64,000 nt of DNA from Pseudoduganella lutea (GCF_004209755.1 NZ_CP035913.1:434001-498000), one strand, 5' to 3'; counted from the stretch's first letter, positions 6,842 to 18,295 are shown. Made by a program: numbers and translations. The notes: generated by a model from the letters alone, not told the origin.

Positions 6842-8866
6842 GTGGACTATCCCCGCCCGCAGATGCGGCGTACCCAATGGCTCAATCTCGACGGCGCATG
6901 GGACGCCATGCTCGACGACCAGGCGCACTATGCCGACCCGGCGACGGTACCGTTCGACCGTACCATCATCGTGCCCTTCCCGCCCGAGGCGAAAGCCAGC
7001 GGCGTGCACGACACGGGCTTCCGCCGGCGCGTCTGGTACCGCCGCGTGGTCGGGCTGGACGACGACAGCCTGGCGCCGGGCCGGGACGAGCGCCTGATGC
7101 TGCATTTCGGCGCGGTCAACCACCGCGCGCGGGTATGGGTCAACGGCCATTTCGCCATCCAGCACAAGGGCGGCCACAGCCCGTTCTCGATCGACATCAC
7201 GCGCTACCTGGTGGCCGGGCAAGGCGAGCGGATCGAGCCGGTCGAAATCATCGTCCAGGCCGAGGACGACCCGACCGACATGCACAAGGTGCGCGGCAAG
7301 ATGGACTGGGAACTCGACCCGCACTCGATCTGGTATCCGCGCACCACCGGCATCTGGCGCACGGTCTGGCTCGAGAAGGTATCGCGTGCCCACGTCGAAC
7401 AGCTGCGCTGGAGCGCCGACGTGGCTTGCTGGCAGATCCACCTGAACGCGCTGGTGTCGCACGTGCCGCCGGACTGCACCCTCAACGTCATCCTGCGCCT
7501 GGGCGACAAGACCCTGGTCAACGACCGCTGCATGCTGACCGGACCGCGGCTGTCGCGCATCTTCCAGCTGCCCGACCCGGGCATCGACGACGCAAGGGCC
7601 GAGTGGCTGTGGAGCCCGGAAAGCCCGCAACTGATCGAGGCCGAAGTCAGCCTGCACGACGCCGACGGTACCCTGCTCGACACGGTGTTCAGCTACACCG
7701 CGCTGCGCACGGTGGGCGTCGACGGCGACCGCTTCGTGCTCAACAGCCGGCCCTACTACCTGCGCATGGTGCTCGACCAGGGCTACTGGCCCGAGAGCCT
7801 GATGGTGGCCTCCAGCGACCAGCTCAAGGAAGACGTCATGCTGATCAAGCGGCTCGGCTTCAACGGCGTGCGCAAGCACCAGAAATCCGAAGACCCGCGC
7901 TGGCTGTACTGGTGCGACGTGCTGGGCCTGTGCGTGTGGGGCGAAATGCCGTCCGCCTATGGTTTTTCCAGCGAGACCGTGCACGGCGTGATGGAGGAAT
8001 GGAAGGAGCTGGTCGAACGCGACATCTCCCACCCCTGCATCGTGGCCTGGGTACCGACCAACGAATCGTGGGGCGTGCCTGAACTCATGTACGACAAGCG
8101 CCAGGTCGACTTCGTGCGCGCCATGTACCACATGACGCGCGCGCTGGACGGCTCGCGTCCGGTGGTCGGCAACGACGGCTGGGAAATGCCGTGCGGCGAC
8201 TTCGTCAACATCCATGACTATCACGCCGATCCCGAAGAGCTGTACGGGCGCTACGGCACGCGCGACAAGGTTGCCTATACGCTCGAACACGTGCGTCCGG
8301 CGCGCCGGCGCCTGGTCATCGACGGCTTCTCGGGTGCCGGCAAGCCGCTGTTCCTCTCCGAGTTCGGCGGCATCGCCTGCCTCGATTCGTCCAAGGAAAA
8401 AGGCTGGGGCTACTCGGTGGCCAAGGACGGGCCGGAACTGCTGGAACGCTACCAGAAGCTGATGGCCGCGATCCACCGCTGCCGTCCCCTGTCGGGTTTC
8501 TGCTACACCCAGCTGACCGACACGTTCCTGGAAAAGAACGGCCTGCTGACCGAGGACCGGGTTCCCAAGGCGCCGATCGCGGCGCTGGCCGAGGCCACGC
8601 GCGGTCCGGAAGCCAACCTGCACGACTGGTACATCGACCCGCTCGGTCACAGCGAGAAGTGGCGCGGCCGCCGCGGCGGCGACTGGGAGCTGGAATGGAT
8701 GCTGACCGGCGCCGAGATGCTGGCCCAGCCCGGCCTGGCGGTCCTGCCTGCCGGGACACCGGCACCGGCGGAGACGGCCGACGTGCTGCCGCCGCTGGAT
8801 CGCCAGCTCGGCGTGGGGCCGGACGATGCGCCGGGCGGCGCCAGGCCCATGGCGAGCCGCCAGTGA
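6842..8866 (+). CDS. GH2-family glycosidase, cytoplasmic
   Basis: Exo-glycosidase of 674 residues starting at GTG 6842 behind a strong AAGGAGG Shine-Dalgarno. The layout is GH2: jelly-roll sugar-binding domain (residues about 1-180), immunoglobulin-like domain, then the TIM barrel. The acid/base Glu is in PTNESWG (about 407) and the nucleophile Glu in FLSEFGG (about 506). There is no signal peptide, in contrast to the two exported GH43 neighbours, so it should act on oligosaccharides brought in by the ABC transporter encoded immediately downstream. With galT and galK in the same run, beta-galactosidase is plausible, but GH2 also covers beta-glucuronidase and beta-mannosidase. The C-terminal 40 residues are low-complexity and Pro/Ala-rich. 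Confidence 0.9.
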   Translation: MDYPRPQMRRTQWLNLDGAWDAMLDDQAHYADPATVPFDRTIIVPFPPEAKASGVHDTGFRRRVWYRRVVGLDDDSLAPGRDERLMLHFGAVNHRARVWVNGHFAIQHKGGHSPFSIDITRYLVAGQGERIEPVEIIVQAEDDPTDMHKVRGKMDWELDPHSIWYPRTTGIWRTVWLEKVSRAHVEQLRWSADVACWQIHLNALVSHVPPDCTLNVILRLGDKTLVNDRCMLTGPRLSRIFQLPDPGIDDARAEWLWSPESPQLIEAEVSLHDADGTLLDTVFSYTALRTVGVDGDRFVLNSRPYYLRMVLDQGYWPESLMVASSDQLKEDVMLIKRLGFNGVRKHQKSEDPRWLYWCDVLGLCVWGEMPSAYGFSSETVHGVMEEWKELVERDISHPCIVAWVPTNESWGVPELMYDKRQVDFVRAMYHMTRALDGSRPVVGNDGWEMPCGDFVNIHDYHADPEELYGRYGTRDKVAYTLEHVRPARRRLVIDGFSGAGKPLFLSEFGGIACLDSSKEKGWGYSVAKDGPELLERYQKLMAAIHRCRPLSGFCYTQLTDTFLEKNGLLTEDRVPKAPIAALAEATRGPEANLHDWYIDPLGHSEKWRGRRGGDWELEWMLTGAEMLAQPGLAVLPAGTPAPAETADVLPPLDRQLGVGPDDAPGGARPMASRQ

Positions 8867-8960
8867 CAGGCAAGGATGCGTGACAGGTCGCGACGGCACG
8901 TCGCGGCGCGCAGCAGGTAGAGAAGAGCCAGAACAGCAACACTACAAGATTGGAGACACC

Positions 8961-10268
8961 GTGACGTTTATCGGAAAATCGCTTGCCGCCCTGCTGGTCG
9001 CGCTATGCGTCCCGGCGCTGGCCCAGGCCAGGCAGCAGGAAGGCGAACAGATCGAAGTCAGGCTGTGGACCTTGCTGAGCGGGGGCGACGGCGCACGCAT
9101 GGCGGCATTGATACAGCAGTTCAACGCCAGCCAGCGCGAGGTGCGGGTGGTCAGCACCACCCTCAAGTGGGGCGAGCCCTTCTACACCAAGCTGATCACC
9201 GCATCGGTGGTCGGCGCCGGCCCGGACCTGGCCACGGTCCACCTGTCGCGCATTCCCAACCTGGCCAGCGGCGGCGTGCTGCGGCCGATCGCCGCGCCGG
9301 AACTGGCGGCCTCCGGGCTGGCCGGCCGGGACTTCTTCCCGCGCCAGTGGCAAAAAGCGCAGTACGAGGGCGACCTGTACGCGGTGCCGCTCGACCTGCA
9401 TCCGCTGGTCCTGTACTACAACAAGACGCTGGCTGGCGAGGCAGGCCTGCTCGACGGCGCCGGCAAGCTGAAACCGATCGAAGGGGTCGATGCGCTCACC
9501 GCAGCCTTCCGCGCCGTCAGGGAACAAACGGGCAAGGCCGGCATGACGATGGAGAGCAGCCAGAGTTCCTACGCCATCTGGCGCCTGTGGCTGTCCATGC
9601 TGGCCCAGCGCAATGTCGCGGTGATCGACCAGGGCCGCTTTACCTACGGGCGCGCCGGCGAGGAATGCCTGGCCCAGGTGGGCGCCTGGTTCGACCGCGG
9701 CTATGCCGTGCCGGGCCTCGATTACGCGGCCTCGACGGCCCAGTTCATGGGCGGCCAGGCCGGCTTCATGATCAACGGCGCGTGGGAAGTGCCGGAAATG
9801 GTGCGCGCCAGTACCGCCGGCACGCTCGGCTTCGACTACGGCATCGTGCCGCTGCCGCGCATGTATGACAACGCCAGCGCCTGGGCCGACTCGCATGCCC
9901 TGGCGATCCCGGTCAACCAGCGTACCCCGATGTCGCCGGCCAAGGCCCGCGCGGTGCTCGGCTTCGCGGCGTTCGTGAGCCGCAATTCGCTGCGCTGGGC
10001 GGAGGGCGGCCACATTCCCGCCTACCGCCCGGTGGCCGAGTCGGCCCAGGCGCGCGCCCTGATGCCCAACGCGATGTATGCGCAAGCCGCGCAGAACGTC
10101 GTGTACGACCCGGACGGCTGGTACCTGGGCGCGGCCGGGCCGCTGCAGGCGATGGCGTCCAAGTTCCTGCCGGCGGCGCTGTCGCGGCAGCTGACGCCGG
10201 CCGAGGCGCTGGGCATGTTCGAGAAAGAAGCCGGGCGCCTGATCAAGAAGCGTCCACCCATCTACTGA
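8961..10268 (+). CDS. Sugar ABC transporter substrate-binding protein
   Basis: Periplasmic binding protein of 435 residues starting at GTG 8961 with a GGAG Shine-Dalgarno. The Sec signal peptide ends near PALAQA. The mature protein has the cluster B/D sugar-binder pattern: EVRLWTLLSGGDG, LITASVVGAGPDLATVHLSR, AVPLDLHPLVLYYNKTLAGEAG and GGQAGFMINGAWEVPE. It is followed 13 bp later by the first permease gene, in the usual order binding protein-permease-permease-ATPase. The probable ligand is a di- or oligosaccharide released by the exported GH43 and other enzymes. Confidence 0.94.
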   Translation: MTFIGKSLAALLVALCVPALAQARQQEGEQIEVRLWTLLSGGDGARMAALIQQFNASQREVRVVSTTLKWGEPFYTKLITASVVGAGPDLATVHLSRIPNLASGGVLRPIAAPELAASGLAGRDFFPRQWQKAQYEGDLYAVPLDLHPLVLYYNKTLAGEAGLLDGAGKLKPIEGVDALTAAFRAVREQTGKAGMTMESSQSSYAIWRLWLSMLAQRNVAVIDQGRFTYGRAGEECLAQVGAWFDRGYAVPGLDYAASTAQFMGGQAGFMINGAWEVPEMVRASTAGTLGFDYGIVPLPRMYDNASAWADSHALAIPVNQRTPMSPAKARAVLGFAAFVSRNSLRWAEGGHIPAYRPVAESAQARALMPNAMYAQAAQNVVYDPDGWYLGAAGPLQAMASKFLPAALSRQLTPAEALGMFEKEAGRLIKKRPPIY

Positions 10269-10281
10269 AGCGGGAACCTCG

Positions 10282-11178
10282 ATGAAACCGAACTTCCATT
10301 CGCCGCCGGCCGGTGCGCGCGCGCGCCGCGAGAACCTGGCCGCGGCCATGCTGCTGGCACCGTTCGCGCTGGTATTCCTGCTGTTTTTCCTGGTGCCCGC
10401 GCTGCAGACGCTGTACCTGAGCCTGACCGAGAGCAGCCTGACCCGCACCAGCGGCTTCGTCGGCCTGGCCAACTACGCCACGCTGGTGCAGGATCCCGGG
10501 TTCTGGGCTTCGCTCGGCAATACCTTTTATTTCGCGTTGCTGACCGTGATCCCGCTGACCGCGCTGGGCCTGGTGATGGCGCTGCTGGTCGAGCACTTCA
10601 CGCGCGCCCGCTCCTGGCTGCAGGGAGCGTTCTTCCTGCCCTTCGTGCTGCCCATCTCGGTGATGACCCTGATCGCCGACTGGATGCTGCAGCCCTCGTC
10701 GGGCATCGTCAATCACCTGCTGGGCACGCAGCGCGCCTGGCTCGCCGACTTGCACTGGGCCATGCCGATGGTGGCCATCGGCACCATCTGGTGGACGGTC
10801 GGCTTCAACATGCTGATGTTCATCGCCGGCCTGCGCAACATCCCGGTCGACCTGTACGAAGCGGCGGCACTCGATGGCGCGCGCGGCTTCACGCTGTTCC
10901 GCCACATCACGTGGCCCGCGCTGCGTCCGGTGGTGGGCACCGCCGTACTGCTGTCGCTGATCGCCTCGCTCAAGATCTTCGGCCAGACCTACATCCTGAC
11001 CACGGGCGGGCCGTTCAATACCACCCGGGTCACCCTTCACTATATGTACGAAACCGCGTTTACCCAGAGCGACGCGGGCTACGCCGCCGCCATCGCCATG
11101 GCCTTCGTGGCCATCGTGATCGCCCTGTCGCTGCTGCAGGGCGGCCTGGTCAGATGGTCGGCAAGGAAACGGGCATGA
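10282..11178 (+). CDS. Sugar ABC transporter permease (MalF/UgpA type)
   Basis: Inner-membrane permease of 298 residues with six predicted membrane segments, the first at LLAPFALVFLLFFLVPAL. The EAA loop that docks the ATPase reads DLYEAAALDGARGFTLFRHI (about residues 192-211). The position between binding protein and second permease, and the length, are standard for carbohydrate uptake family 1 transporters. Confidence 0.94.
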   Translation: MKPNFHSPPAGARARRENLAAAMLLAPFALVFLLFFLVPALQTLYLSLTESSLTRTSGFVGLANYATLVQDPGFWASLGNTFYFALLTVIPLTALGLVMALLVEHFTRARSWLQGAFFLPFVLPISVMTLIADWMLQPSSGIVNHLLGTQRAWLADLHWAMPMVAIGTIWWTVGFNMLMFIAGLRNIPVDLYEAAALDGARGFTLFRHITWPALRPVVGTAVLLSLIASLKIFGQTYILTTGGPFNTTRVTLHYMYETAFTQSDAGYAAAIAMAFVAIVIALSLLQGGLVRWSARKRA

Positions 11179-11196
11179 CAAGCATGCATGACAAGA

Positions 11197-11224
11197 ACGA
11201 CATGAGGAGTACGACATGAGGAGT
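11197..11224 (+). repeat. Perfect 14-bp tandem duplication carrying the permease ribosome-binding site
   Basis: ACGACATGAGGAGT occurs twice head to tail (11197-11210 and 11211-11224). Each copy contains GAGGAG; the second sits 6 bp before ATG 11230. The first copy also has an ATG-Shine-Dalgarno arrangement, so the array duplicates the ribosome-binding site of the second permease. Confidence 0.85.
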
Positions 11225-11229
11225 ACAGA

Positions 11230-12060
11230 ATGAAGCGGCGCAGCAGCATCGGCTGGTCGGCCGTCGCCCTGGTCTCGGCCATCACCCTGGCCGCCCTGTG
11301 GGTGTTTCCCCTGCTGTGGGCGCTCAGTACCGCGTTGCGCCCCGAGCACGAAACGGTCTCCAGCGTGTTCCACTTCCTGCCGCGTACCTGGACCCTGGAG
11401 GCGTTCGCCAAGGTGCTCGGTGCCGGCAACGTGCCGCGCTGGCTGTTCAACAGCGCGGTGGTGGCGGTGCTGGTCACGGTGCTGACCATGGCCCTGAGCC
11501 TGATGGCCGCGTACGCTTTTTCGCAGATGCGCTTTCGCGGGCGCGGCTGGCTGTTCGGCCTTACCATGGTGGCCTTCCTGCTGCCCTTCGAAGCGCTGCT
11601 GGTGCCGCTGTTCCGCACCATGAACCAGCTCGGCCTGATCAACAGCTATGCCGGCATCGTCTTGCCGCAAGTGGTGTCGCCGATGGTGATCTACGTGTTC
11701 AAGCAATTCTTCGACGCCATTCCGAAAGACTTCCGCGAGGCGGCCGTCATCGACGGCGCCTCGCCCGCGCGGGTGTTGTGGAGCCTGTATCTGCCGGTCT
11801 CGGCCAACATCGTCTGGGCCATGGCCATCGTGACCTTCATCGGCGCGTGGAACAACTTCCTGTGGCCGTTCATCATCGTCACGTCGAACGACATGATGAC
11901 CATCCCGCTCGGCCTGACCCAGACCTACGATGCCTACGGCGTACGGTATGCCCAGCTGATGGCGGCGGCCCTGCTGGGTGCCTTGCCGGCGGGCCTGGCG
12001 TATGTGCTGTTCCAGCGCCGCGTGACCCAGGGCTTCCTGGCCGCAAGCGGGCTCAAATAA
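11230..12060 (+). CDS. Sugar ABC transporter permease (MalG/UgpE type)
   Basis: Second inner-membrane permease, 276 residues, six predicted membrane segments starting [20 protein letters not shown]. The EAA loop is [20 protein letters not shown] (about residues 171-190). It pairs with the permease at 10282-11178. The gap between the two holds a duplicated ribosome-binding site. The C-terminus [14 protein letters not shown] is typical of the MalG branch. Confidence 0.94.
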   Translation: MKRRSSIGWSAVALVSAITLAALWVFPLLWALSTALRPEHETVSSVFHFLPRTWTLEAFAKVLGAGNVPRWLFNSAVVAVLVTVLTMALSLMAAYAFSQMRFRGRGWLFGLTMVAFLLPFEALLVPLFRTMNQLGLINSYAGIVLPQVVSPMVIYVFKQFFDAIPKDFREAAVIDGASPARVLWSLYLPVSANIVWAMAIVTFIGAWNNFLWPFIIVTSNDMMTIPLGLTQTYDAYGVRYAQLMAAALLGALPAGLAYVLFQRRVTQGFLAASGLK

Positions 12061-12109
12061 GCCTGGCATTTCCTGGGCAATCCCAGTCAATCATCTGTTT
12101 GGAGTCGAC

Positions 12110-13219
<1,110 letters not shown>

Positions 13220-13285
13220 TGTTCCGACAATAATTTCCGAGATGGCGGCGCGCCCGTTACCGCCCATCGATCACAGAGGAGCCGC

Positions 13286-14347
13286 ATGTTCGATCCCACA
13301 GACCATCCCCATCGCCGTTTCAACCCGCTCATCGGCGAGTGGGTGCTCGTCTCGCCGCACCGCGCCAGGCGGCCGTGGCAGGGGCAGCAGGAAGCGGTCG
13401 ACGATACGCCGAAGCCCGCCCACGATCCGCACTGCTACCTGTGCGCCGGCAACACGCGCGTGAACGGCGAAGTCAATCCCGACTACAAGGGAACGTTCGT
13501 CTTCAACAACGATTTCGCCGCGCTGATGGCCGATACGCCGGACGCGCCGGCCGGCACCGACCCGCTGTTCCGGAACACGAGCGCGCGCGGCTTGAGCCGG
13601 GTCATCTGCTTCTCGCCGGACCACGGCAAGTCGCTGCCGGAAATGGACCTGCCGGGGCTCGAGCAGGTGGTCGACACGTGGTGCGCGCAGGCCGGGGAGC
13701 TGGGCAGGACGTACCCGTGGGTGCAGGTGTTCGAGAACAAGGGCCAGGCGATGGGCTGCTCCAATCCGCACCCGCATGGCCAGGTGTGGGCCAACAGCTT
13801 CATCCCGAACTCGCCGGCCAGGGAAGACGTGCAACAGCGCGCCTATCACCAGGAACACGGCCGCCCGATGCTGCTCGACTATGCCGAACGCGAGGCGGCG
13901 GCGGGCGACCGCACCGTCGTCATCACCGGGCATTGGCTCGCGGTGGTGCCGTACTGGGCCGCCTGGCCGTTCGAGACGCTGCTGCTGCCGCGCTTCGAAG
14001 TGAAGCGCCTGGAAGAGCTGACGAAGGAACAGCGCACCGACCTGGCCGTGGCCATCAAGCAGCTGACCATCAAGTACGACAACCTGTTCCAGACCTCGTT
14101 CCCGTACTCGATGGGCTGGCATGGCGCCCCGTACGCGGTGGACGGCCAGGGCGGCAACGAGGGGAACACCAGCGCGCCATGGCAGCTGCATGCGCACTTC
14201 TACCCGCCGCTGCTGCGCTCCGCCTCGGTGCGCAAGTTCATGGTCGGCTACGAGATGCTGGCCGAGGCGCAGCGCGACCTGACGCCGGAGCAGGCGGCCG
14301 CGCGGTTGCGCGCGCTGCCCGATGTGCACTACCTGCAACGCCCGTAG
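13286..14347 (+). CDS. galT: Galactose-1-phosphate uridylyltransferase
   Basis: Leloir enzyme exchanging UMP between UDP-glucose and galactose-1-phosphate; 353 residues, full length. The active-site HPH triad with the uridylylated His is in [12 protein letters not shown] (about residues 160-163). A zinc-type Cys pair is in [12 protein letters not shown]. It starts at ATG 13286 behind AGAGGAG. Placement directly after the ABC transporter and before galK shows that galactose is a product of the imported sugar. galE and galM are not in this window. Confidence 0.97.
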   Translation: MFDPTDHPHRRFNPLIGEWVLVSPHRARRPWQGQQEAVDDTPKPAHDPHCYLCAGNTRVNGEVNPDYKGTFVFNNDFAALMADTPDAPAGTDPLFRNTSARGLSRVICFSPDHGKSLPEMDLPGLEQVVDTWCAQAGELGRTYPWVQVFENKGQAMGCSNPHPHGQVWANSFIPNSPAREDVQQRAYHQEHGRPMLLDYAEREAAAGDRTVVITGHWLAVVPYWAAWPFETLLLPRFEVKRLEELTKEQRTDLAVAIKQLTIKYDNLFQTSFPYSMGWHGAPYAVDGQGGNEGNTSAPWQLHAHFYPPLLRSASVRKFMVGYEMLAEAQRDLTPEQAAARLRALPDVHYLQRP

Positions 14348-14398
14348 TGCACACCGACGACTTACCCCTATTCGACACGCAAACAAGAAGAGATCCTG

Positions 14399-15562
14399 AT
14401 GAGCGAAATGCTGATTGACCACACCCGCACCGCGTTCGAGAACAAGTTCGGTGCCGCACCCGAGGTGATGGTGCAGGCCCCCGGCCGGGTCAACCTGATC
14501 GGTGAACACACCGATTACAACGACGGATTCGTGCTGCCGGCGGCCATCGACTACAGCACCGTGATCGCCGCGCGCCGCCGCGCCGACCGCATCGTGCACA
14601 TCGTGGCGGCGGACTACACATGCGCGGAAGACCAATTCTCGCTGGAAGCGCCGATCGAGCGCCGCGACGAACCCATGTGGGCCAACTACGTGCGCGGGGT
14701 GATCCGCGACATGGTGGAACGGGGCTTGCCGCTGCAAGGCTTCGACATGGTGGTATCGGGCGACGTGCCGCAGGGCGCCGGCCTGTCGTCGTCGGCATCG
14801 CTGACGGTGGCCATCGGCCGCCTGTTCGCCACGCTGCCGGGCCTCGAGGACGTGAGGCCGATCGACATCGCCCTGGCCGCGCAGCGCGCCGAAAACAACT
14901 TCGTCGGCACCAGGTGCGGCAACATGGACCAGATCATCTCGGCCTCCGGCATCGCCGGCCATGCGCTGATGATCGACTGCCGCTCGCTGGAAACCACGCC
15001 GGTGCCGATCCCGGCCGGCGCGGCCATCATGATCTTCAACTCCAACGTGCAGCGCGGCCTGGTGGACAGCGAGTACAACACGCGCCGCAGGCAGTGCGAG
15101 GCGGCCGCCCGCCACTTCGGCGTGAAGGCGCTGCGCGACGTCGACCAGGCGATGCTCGATGCGCGCGGCGGCGGACTCGATGCCGTCACGCTCAAGCGTG
15201 CGCGCCACATCGTTTCCGAGAATGCCCGCGTGCTGGCGGCCGCCGATGCACTGGGCCGGGGCGACCTGGCGCGCATGGGCGAGCTGATGGCCGCGTCGCA
15301 CGCATCGATGCGCGACGATTTCGAGATCACCGTGCCGCTGATCGACCAGCTGGTGGACATCGTCAGGAACGTCATCGGGTCCGAGGGCGGCGTGCGCATG
15401 ACGGGCGGTGGATTCGGCGGCTGCGTCGTGGCGCTGGTTCCGGACGCCAGGGTAACGCCCGTACGCGACGCCGTGACGAAGGAATATACGGGTCCGAACG
15501 GGATGGGCGCCACGATCTACGTGTGCAAGGCTTCACCCGGGGCAGGTGTCGTGCCGGCCTGA
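14399..15562 (+). CDS. galK: Galactokinase
   Basis: GHMP-family kinase phosphorylating alpha-D-galactose at O1; 387 residues. The galactokinase signature [15 protein letters not shown] (about residues 28-42), the ATP loop [12 protein letters not shown] (about 123-134) and the C-terminal [11 protein letters not shown] (about 336-346) are intact. It starts 51 bp after galT behind AAGAGATCC and ends the catabolic run; the downstream two-component genes are about 190 bp away. Confidence 0.97.
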   Translation: MSEMLIDHTRTAFENKFGAAPEVMVQAPGRVNLIGEHTDYNDGFVLPAAIDYSTVIAARRRADRIVHIVAADYTCAEDQFSLEAPIERRDEPMWANYVRGVIRDMVERGLPLQGFDMVVSGDVPQGAGLSSSASLTVAIGRLFATLPGLEDVRPIDIALAAQRAENNFVGTRCGNMDQIISASGIAGHALMIDCRSLETTPVPIPAGAAIMIFNSNVQRGLVDSEYNTRRRQCEAAARHFGVKALRDVDQAMLDARGGGLDAVTLKRARHIVSENARVLAAADALGRGDLARMGELMAASHASMRDDFEITVPLIDQLVDIVRNVIGSEGGVRMTGGGFGGCVVALVPDARVTPVRDAVTKEYTGPNGMGATIYVCKASPGAGVVPA

Positions 15563-15755
15563 CTGTCCGACAGTATTGCCCGGCTGCGTGGCTGTGCAGT
15601 CCACGCCACTGCCGGCGTCTCGAATCTCGGCCAGCCGGAACGAGCGCATCATCGCGCGACAGCCGTCCATGCCATGTTCCCGCAATGTGCACCCGCTATG
15701 CTGGTCATGGCGCCTGCCTGCCGCTGCGCCGAACCGTACTGGAGGGAAGCCATCG

Positions 15756-16430
15756 ATGAGAATCTTGCTGGTAAAGGACGAGATCGAATTTGCCGACACC
15801 GTGCGCAGCGCACTGGAGCGAGAAAAATTCGTGGTCGACCACGCGGACCGCCTGGGAGTGGCCCGCGAGGCATGCCGCCTGGCCACCTATGACCTCGTCC
15901 TGCTCGACCGCACCTTGCCCGACGGCGACGGGCTGTCCTTGCTGCCCGCCTTGCGCGGCGCGCTTCCTGGACTGGCGGTGATCGTGCTGAGCGCCCGAGG
16001 CGGGGTGGCCGAGCGTGTCACGGGACTGGACGAAGGGGCGGACGACTATCTGGTCAAGCCGTTCGCGCTGGAAGAGCTGTTTGCGCGCATCCGCGCGGTG
16101 CGGCGTCGTCCCGCCGACCTCGGCGTCGAAGAGATCGGGGTCGGCGCGCTGGTTTTCGACATCGCCAACGACGAAGCCAGCGTGGCCGGCGTCCGCCTCG
16201 TCCTGGCCCGCCGCGAGTTGCGCGTGCTGGCCACGCTCATCAGGAGGCGTGGACGCACGGTCCTGCGGGAATCGCTGGAGCAGAGCGTGTATGGCTTCGA
16301 CGATGCGATCCAGTCGAACACGCTCGATTCACATGTTTCGCGGCTGCGCCGCAAGCTGGCCGAGGCGAATGCGGGCGTCGAGATCCACGCCATCAAAGGG
16401 GTCGGCTACCTGTTGCAGGCGCGCCCGTGA
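15756..16430 (+). CDS. OmpR/PhoB-family response regulator
   Basis: DNA-binding response regulator of 224 residues. Receiver domain 1-115 with phosphoacceptor Asp51 in YDLVLLDRTLPDGDG and the conserved Lys in DDYLVKPF; winged helix about 130-222 ending HAIKGVGYLLQ. An oddity is that the acidic pocket reads MRILLVKDE, so the first acidic residue is Lys7 rather than the usual Glu/Asp, while Asp8 is kept. ATG 15756 follows TGGAGGGAAG. The kinase gene overlaps its stop by a GTGA junction. The regulon is unknown. Confidence 0.93.
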   Translation: MRILLVKDEIEFADTVRSALEREKFVVDHADRLGVAREACRLATYDLVLLDRTLPDGDGLSLLPALRGALPGLAVIVLSARGGVAERVTGLDEGADDYLVKPFALEELFARIRAVRRRPADLGVEEIGVGALVFDIANDEASVAGVRLVLARRELRVLATLIRRRGRTVLRESLEQSVYGFDDAIQSNTLDSHVSRLRRKLAEANAGVEIHAIKGVGYLLQARP

Positions 16431-17770
16431 GGCAGCGGCTGCCTTCGCTGAAGTGGCCGCTGATCGTCCAGCCGCTGCTGCTGCAGTTGACCATCCTGTT
16501 CCTCGGCCTGGTCGGCATGATCGCGCTGGCGACACGGATCGACAGCGGCGGACCGTACACCGACGAGACCATCACCCCCGTCATCGCCGGCGCCATCGTG
16601 CGCGACGGCGATGGCCGGCTGGCGGTGCGCATGACGCGCGAGCTGGCCGCGTTGCGCGCGGAGACGCCGGCCCTGTGGTACATCGCCGAGGACGATGCCG
16701 GCCGCCGCGTCGGCTTCGGCCAGGTGCCGGTGGAGTACGCCGCATTCAGCGGCGTACTTCGTCAGCTCGCGTATGGACATGTGCGCGACCGCTTCGCGCC
16801 CCACGTCATGTCCGCCGTCATTCGCCGCGAACCTTCGCCCGCTGGTCCACTGACGATCATGGGACACGGCAAGCTGACCGAACTGAGCTTCACCGTACTC
16901 CTGGCCTCCAGCGTTGGCGCCCTTCCGGTCGCGCTCCTGATGGTCCTGGTGTCGTTCATCGCCACTCCCCTGATCGTCAGGCGCTCGCTGGCCGGCGTGG
17001 CGCAGATCGCCCGGGAAGCCGAACGGATCGGCGCAGGCAGTCGCGCCGCCAGGCTCAGCGAGGAACATGTGCCGGTCGAGATCGCGCCGCTGGTCAGGGC
17101 GGTGAACGATGCCCTCGGTCGCCTCGATGAGGGCTATGAGCGACAGCGCCGCTTCATCGCGTCCGCCGCGCACGAATTGCGTACGCCGATCGCGATCCTG
17201 CGCGTCAAGGTCGATGCGGCGCCGGAGCCGGCTACGCGCAGGCTGGGCATCGATATCGAGCGGCTCGCCAACCTGGCGGAGCAGATGCTCGACCTGCAGC
17301 GCCTCGATTCGGCCTGGCACGAACAGGCGTTCGACCTCGCCCTGCTGGTGCGCCGCGTAGCCGCCGACCTCGCGCCCCTGGTGATCGCAGCGGACCGCTC
17401 GATCGAGGTCGTGGTCGATCACGCGCAGCAGGTCAGCGGCGATGCCAGCGCGATCGAAAGGGTGCTGACGAACCTGGTACAGAACGCGATCGACCATGGC
17501 GGGCGCTCTGTCACCATCCGGGTCCAGGGGACGGCGGTCGAAGTCGAGGACAACGGTCCGGGCATTCCGCCGGACGAGCGCGAGCGTGTATTCGAACCGT
17601 TCCACCGCCTGCGGCCGCGGTCGACGGGAAGCGGTCTCGGCTTGCACCTGGTCCAGCACGTGGTGCAACGGCACGGCGGCCACGTGTCGATCAGCGACGC
17701 GCGCGGTGGCGGCACGGTCGCGCGGGTTGAATTTCCTCCGGTACGCCCTGCCCTACGGGACACGCCATGA
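16427..17770 (+). CDS. Sensor histidine kinase
   Basis: Membrane kinase of 447 residues starting at GTG 16427, overlapping the response-regulator stop (GTGA). Two membrane segments (about residues 14-35 and 150-180) bracket a short periplasmic sensor, then HAMP, the H-box SAAHELRTPIAI with His249, N-box LTNLVQNAIDHG, G1 VEDNGPGIPP and G2 STGSGLGLHLV. All catalytic motifs are present. It forms a two-component pair with the gene before it; the QseC/TctE-like layout suggests sensing of a small periplasmic signal. Confidence 0.93.
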   Translation: MRQRLPSLKWPLIVQPLLLQLTILFLGLVGMIALATRIDSGGPYTDETITPVIAGAIVRDGDGRLAVRMTRELAALRAETPALWYIAEDDAGRRVGFGQVPVEYAAFSGVLRQLAYGHVRDRFAPHVMSAVIRREPSPAGPLTIMGHGKLTELSFTVLLASSVGALPVALLMVLVSFIATPLIVRRSLAGVAQIAREAERIGAGSRAARLSEEHVPVEIAPLVRAVNDALGRLDEGYERQRRFIASAAHELRTPIAILRVKVDAAPEPATRRLGIDIERLANLAEQMLDLQRLDSAWHEQAFDLALLVRRVAADLAPLVIAADRSIEVVVDHAQQVSGDASAIERVLTNLVQNAIDHGGRSVTIRVQGTAVEVEDNGPGIPPDERERVFEPFHRLRPRSTGSGLGLHLVQHVVQRHGGHVSISDARGGGTVARVEFPPVRPALRDTP

Positions 17771-17866
17771 TCCCGCAATCCTGAACTGTTCTACTGTCGT
17801 ACAGCCAGGGTCCTGCCACCCGATCGCAGGGCCATGAACCGAAACCGTACAACAGGAGAACAGACC

Positions 17867-18223
17867 ATGAAGTTGCCTTACTCGACCAGAATGACCCGCC
17901 GCGCGCTTGCGCTCGGCTTCGCCGCCGCGTGTGGCGCGGGCCTCGGCGCGTGCGCATCCCCGGAGCAGAAGCGACAGGCCAACCTCTACCAGGACGGCGC
18001 GACCTGTACCGAGTTCGGCGCGCGCTCCGGCACGCCGGAGTACACCGAATGCATGCTGACCCAGCAAAGCCGGCGCGACAACAAGCAACGCGACTCGCTC
18101 GAACAGACCGCGCTGACCAGCCAGATTGCCAGGGACAGCCAGGAAATGAGCCGCAAGGTGCGATGCGATCGCGACGCGAAGAAAGACCGTGAGGCTGGAC
18201 TGCGTCCACGACGCTGCGACTGA
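17867..18223 (+). CDS. Small hypothetical lipoprotein
   Basis: A protein of 118 residues with an Arg-rich N-terminus, hydrophobic segment and lipobox GLGAC near residue 30, so probably a lipoprotein. The mature part is polar and charged, with a Cys pair (ATCTEFG, TECMLTQ) and two more Cys near the C-terminus, which could form disulfides. ATG 17867 has an AACAGGAGAA Shine-Dalgarno; an in-frame ATG at 17834 has none. I do not recognise the family. It follows the two-component genes by 96 bp and may belong to their regulon. Confidence 0.7.
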   Translation: MKLPYSTRMTRRALALGFAAACGAGLGACASPEQKRQANLYQDGATCTEFGARSGTPEYTECMLTQQSRRDNKQRDSLEQTALTSQIARDSQEMSRKVRCDRDAKKDREAGLRPRRCD

Positions 18224-18295
18224 GCGGCCACGGGCGGTTGGGCGCAACCGGATTCCCGTTCGACCTTGGCGAAGGCCGCTCATCTGGTCGCGCTC

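Noticed and set aside
17834..17866. ATG 17834 as start of the small lipoprotein
   Set aside because: It lacks a ribosome-binding site and would put 11 polar residues before the lipoprotein signal.
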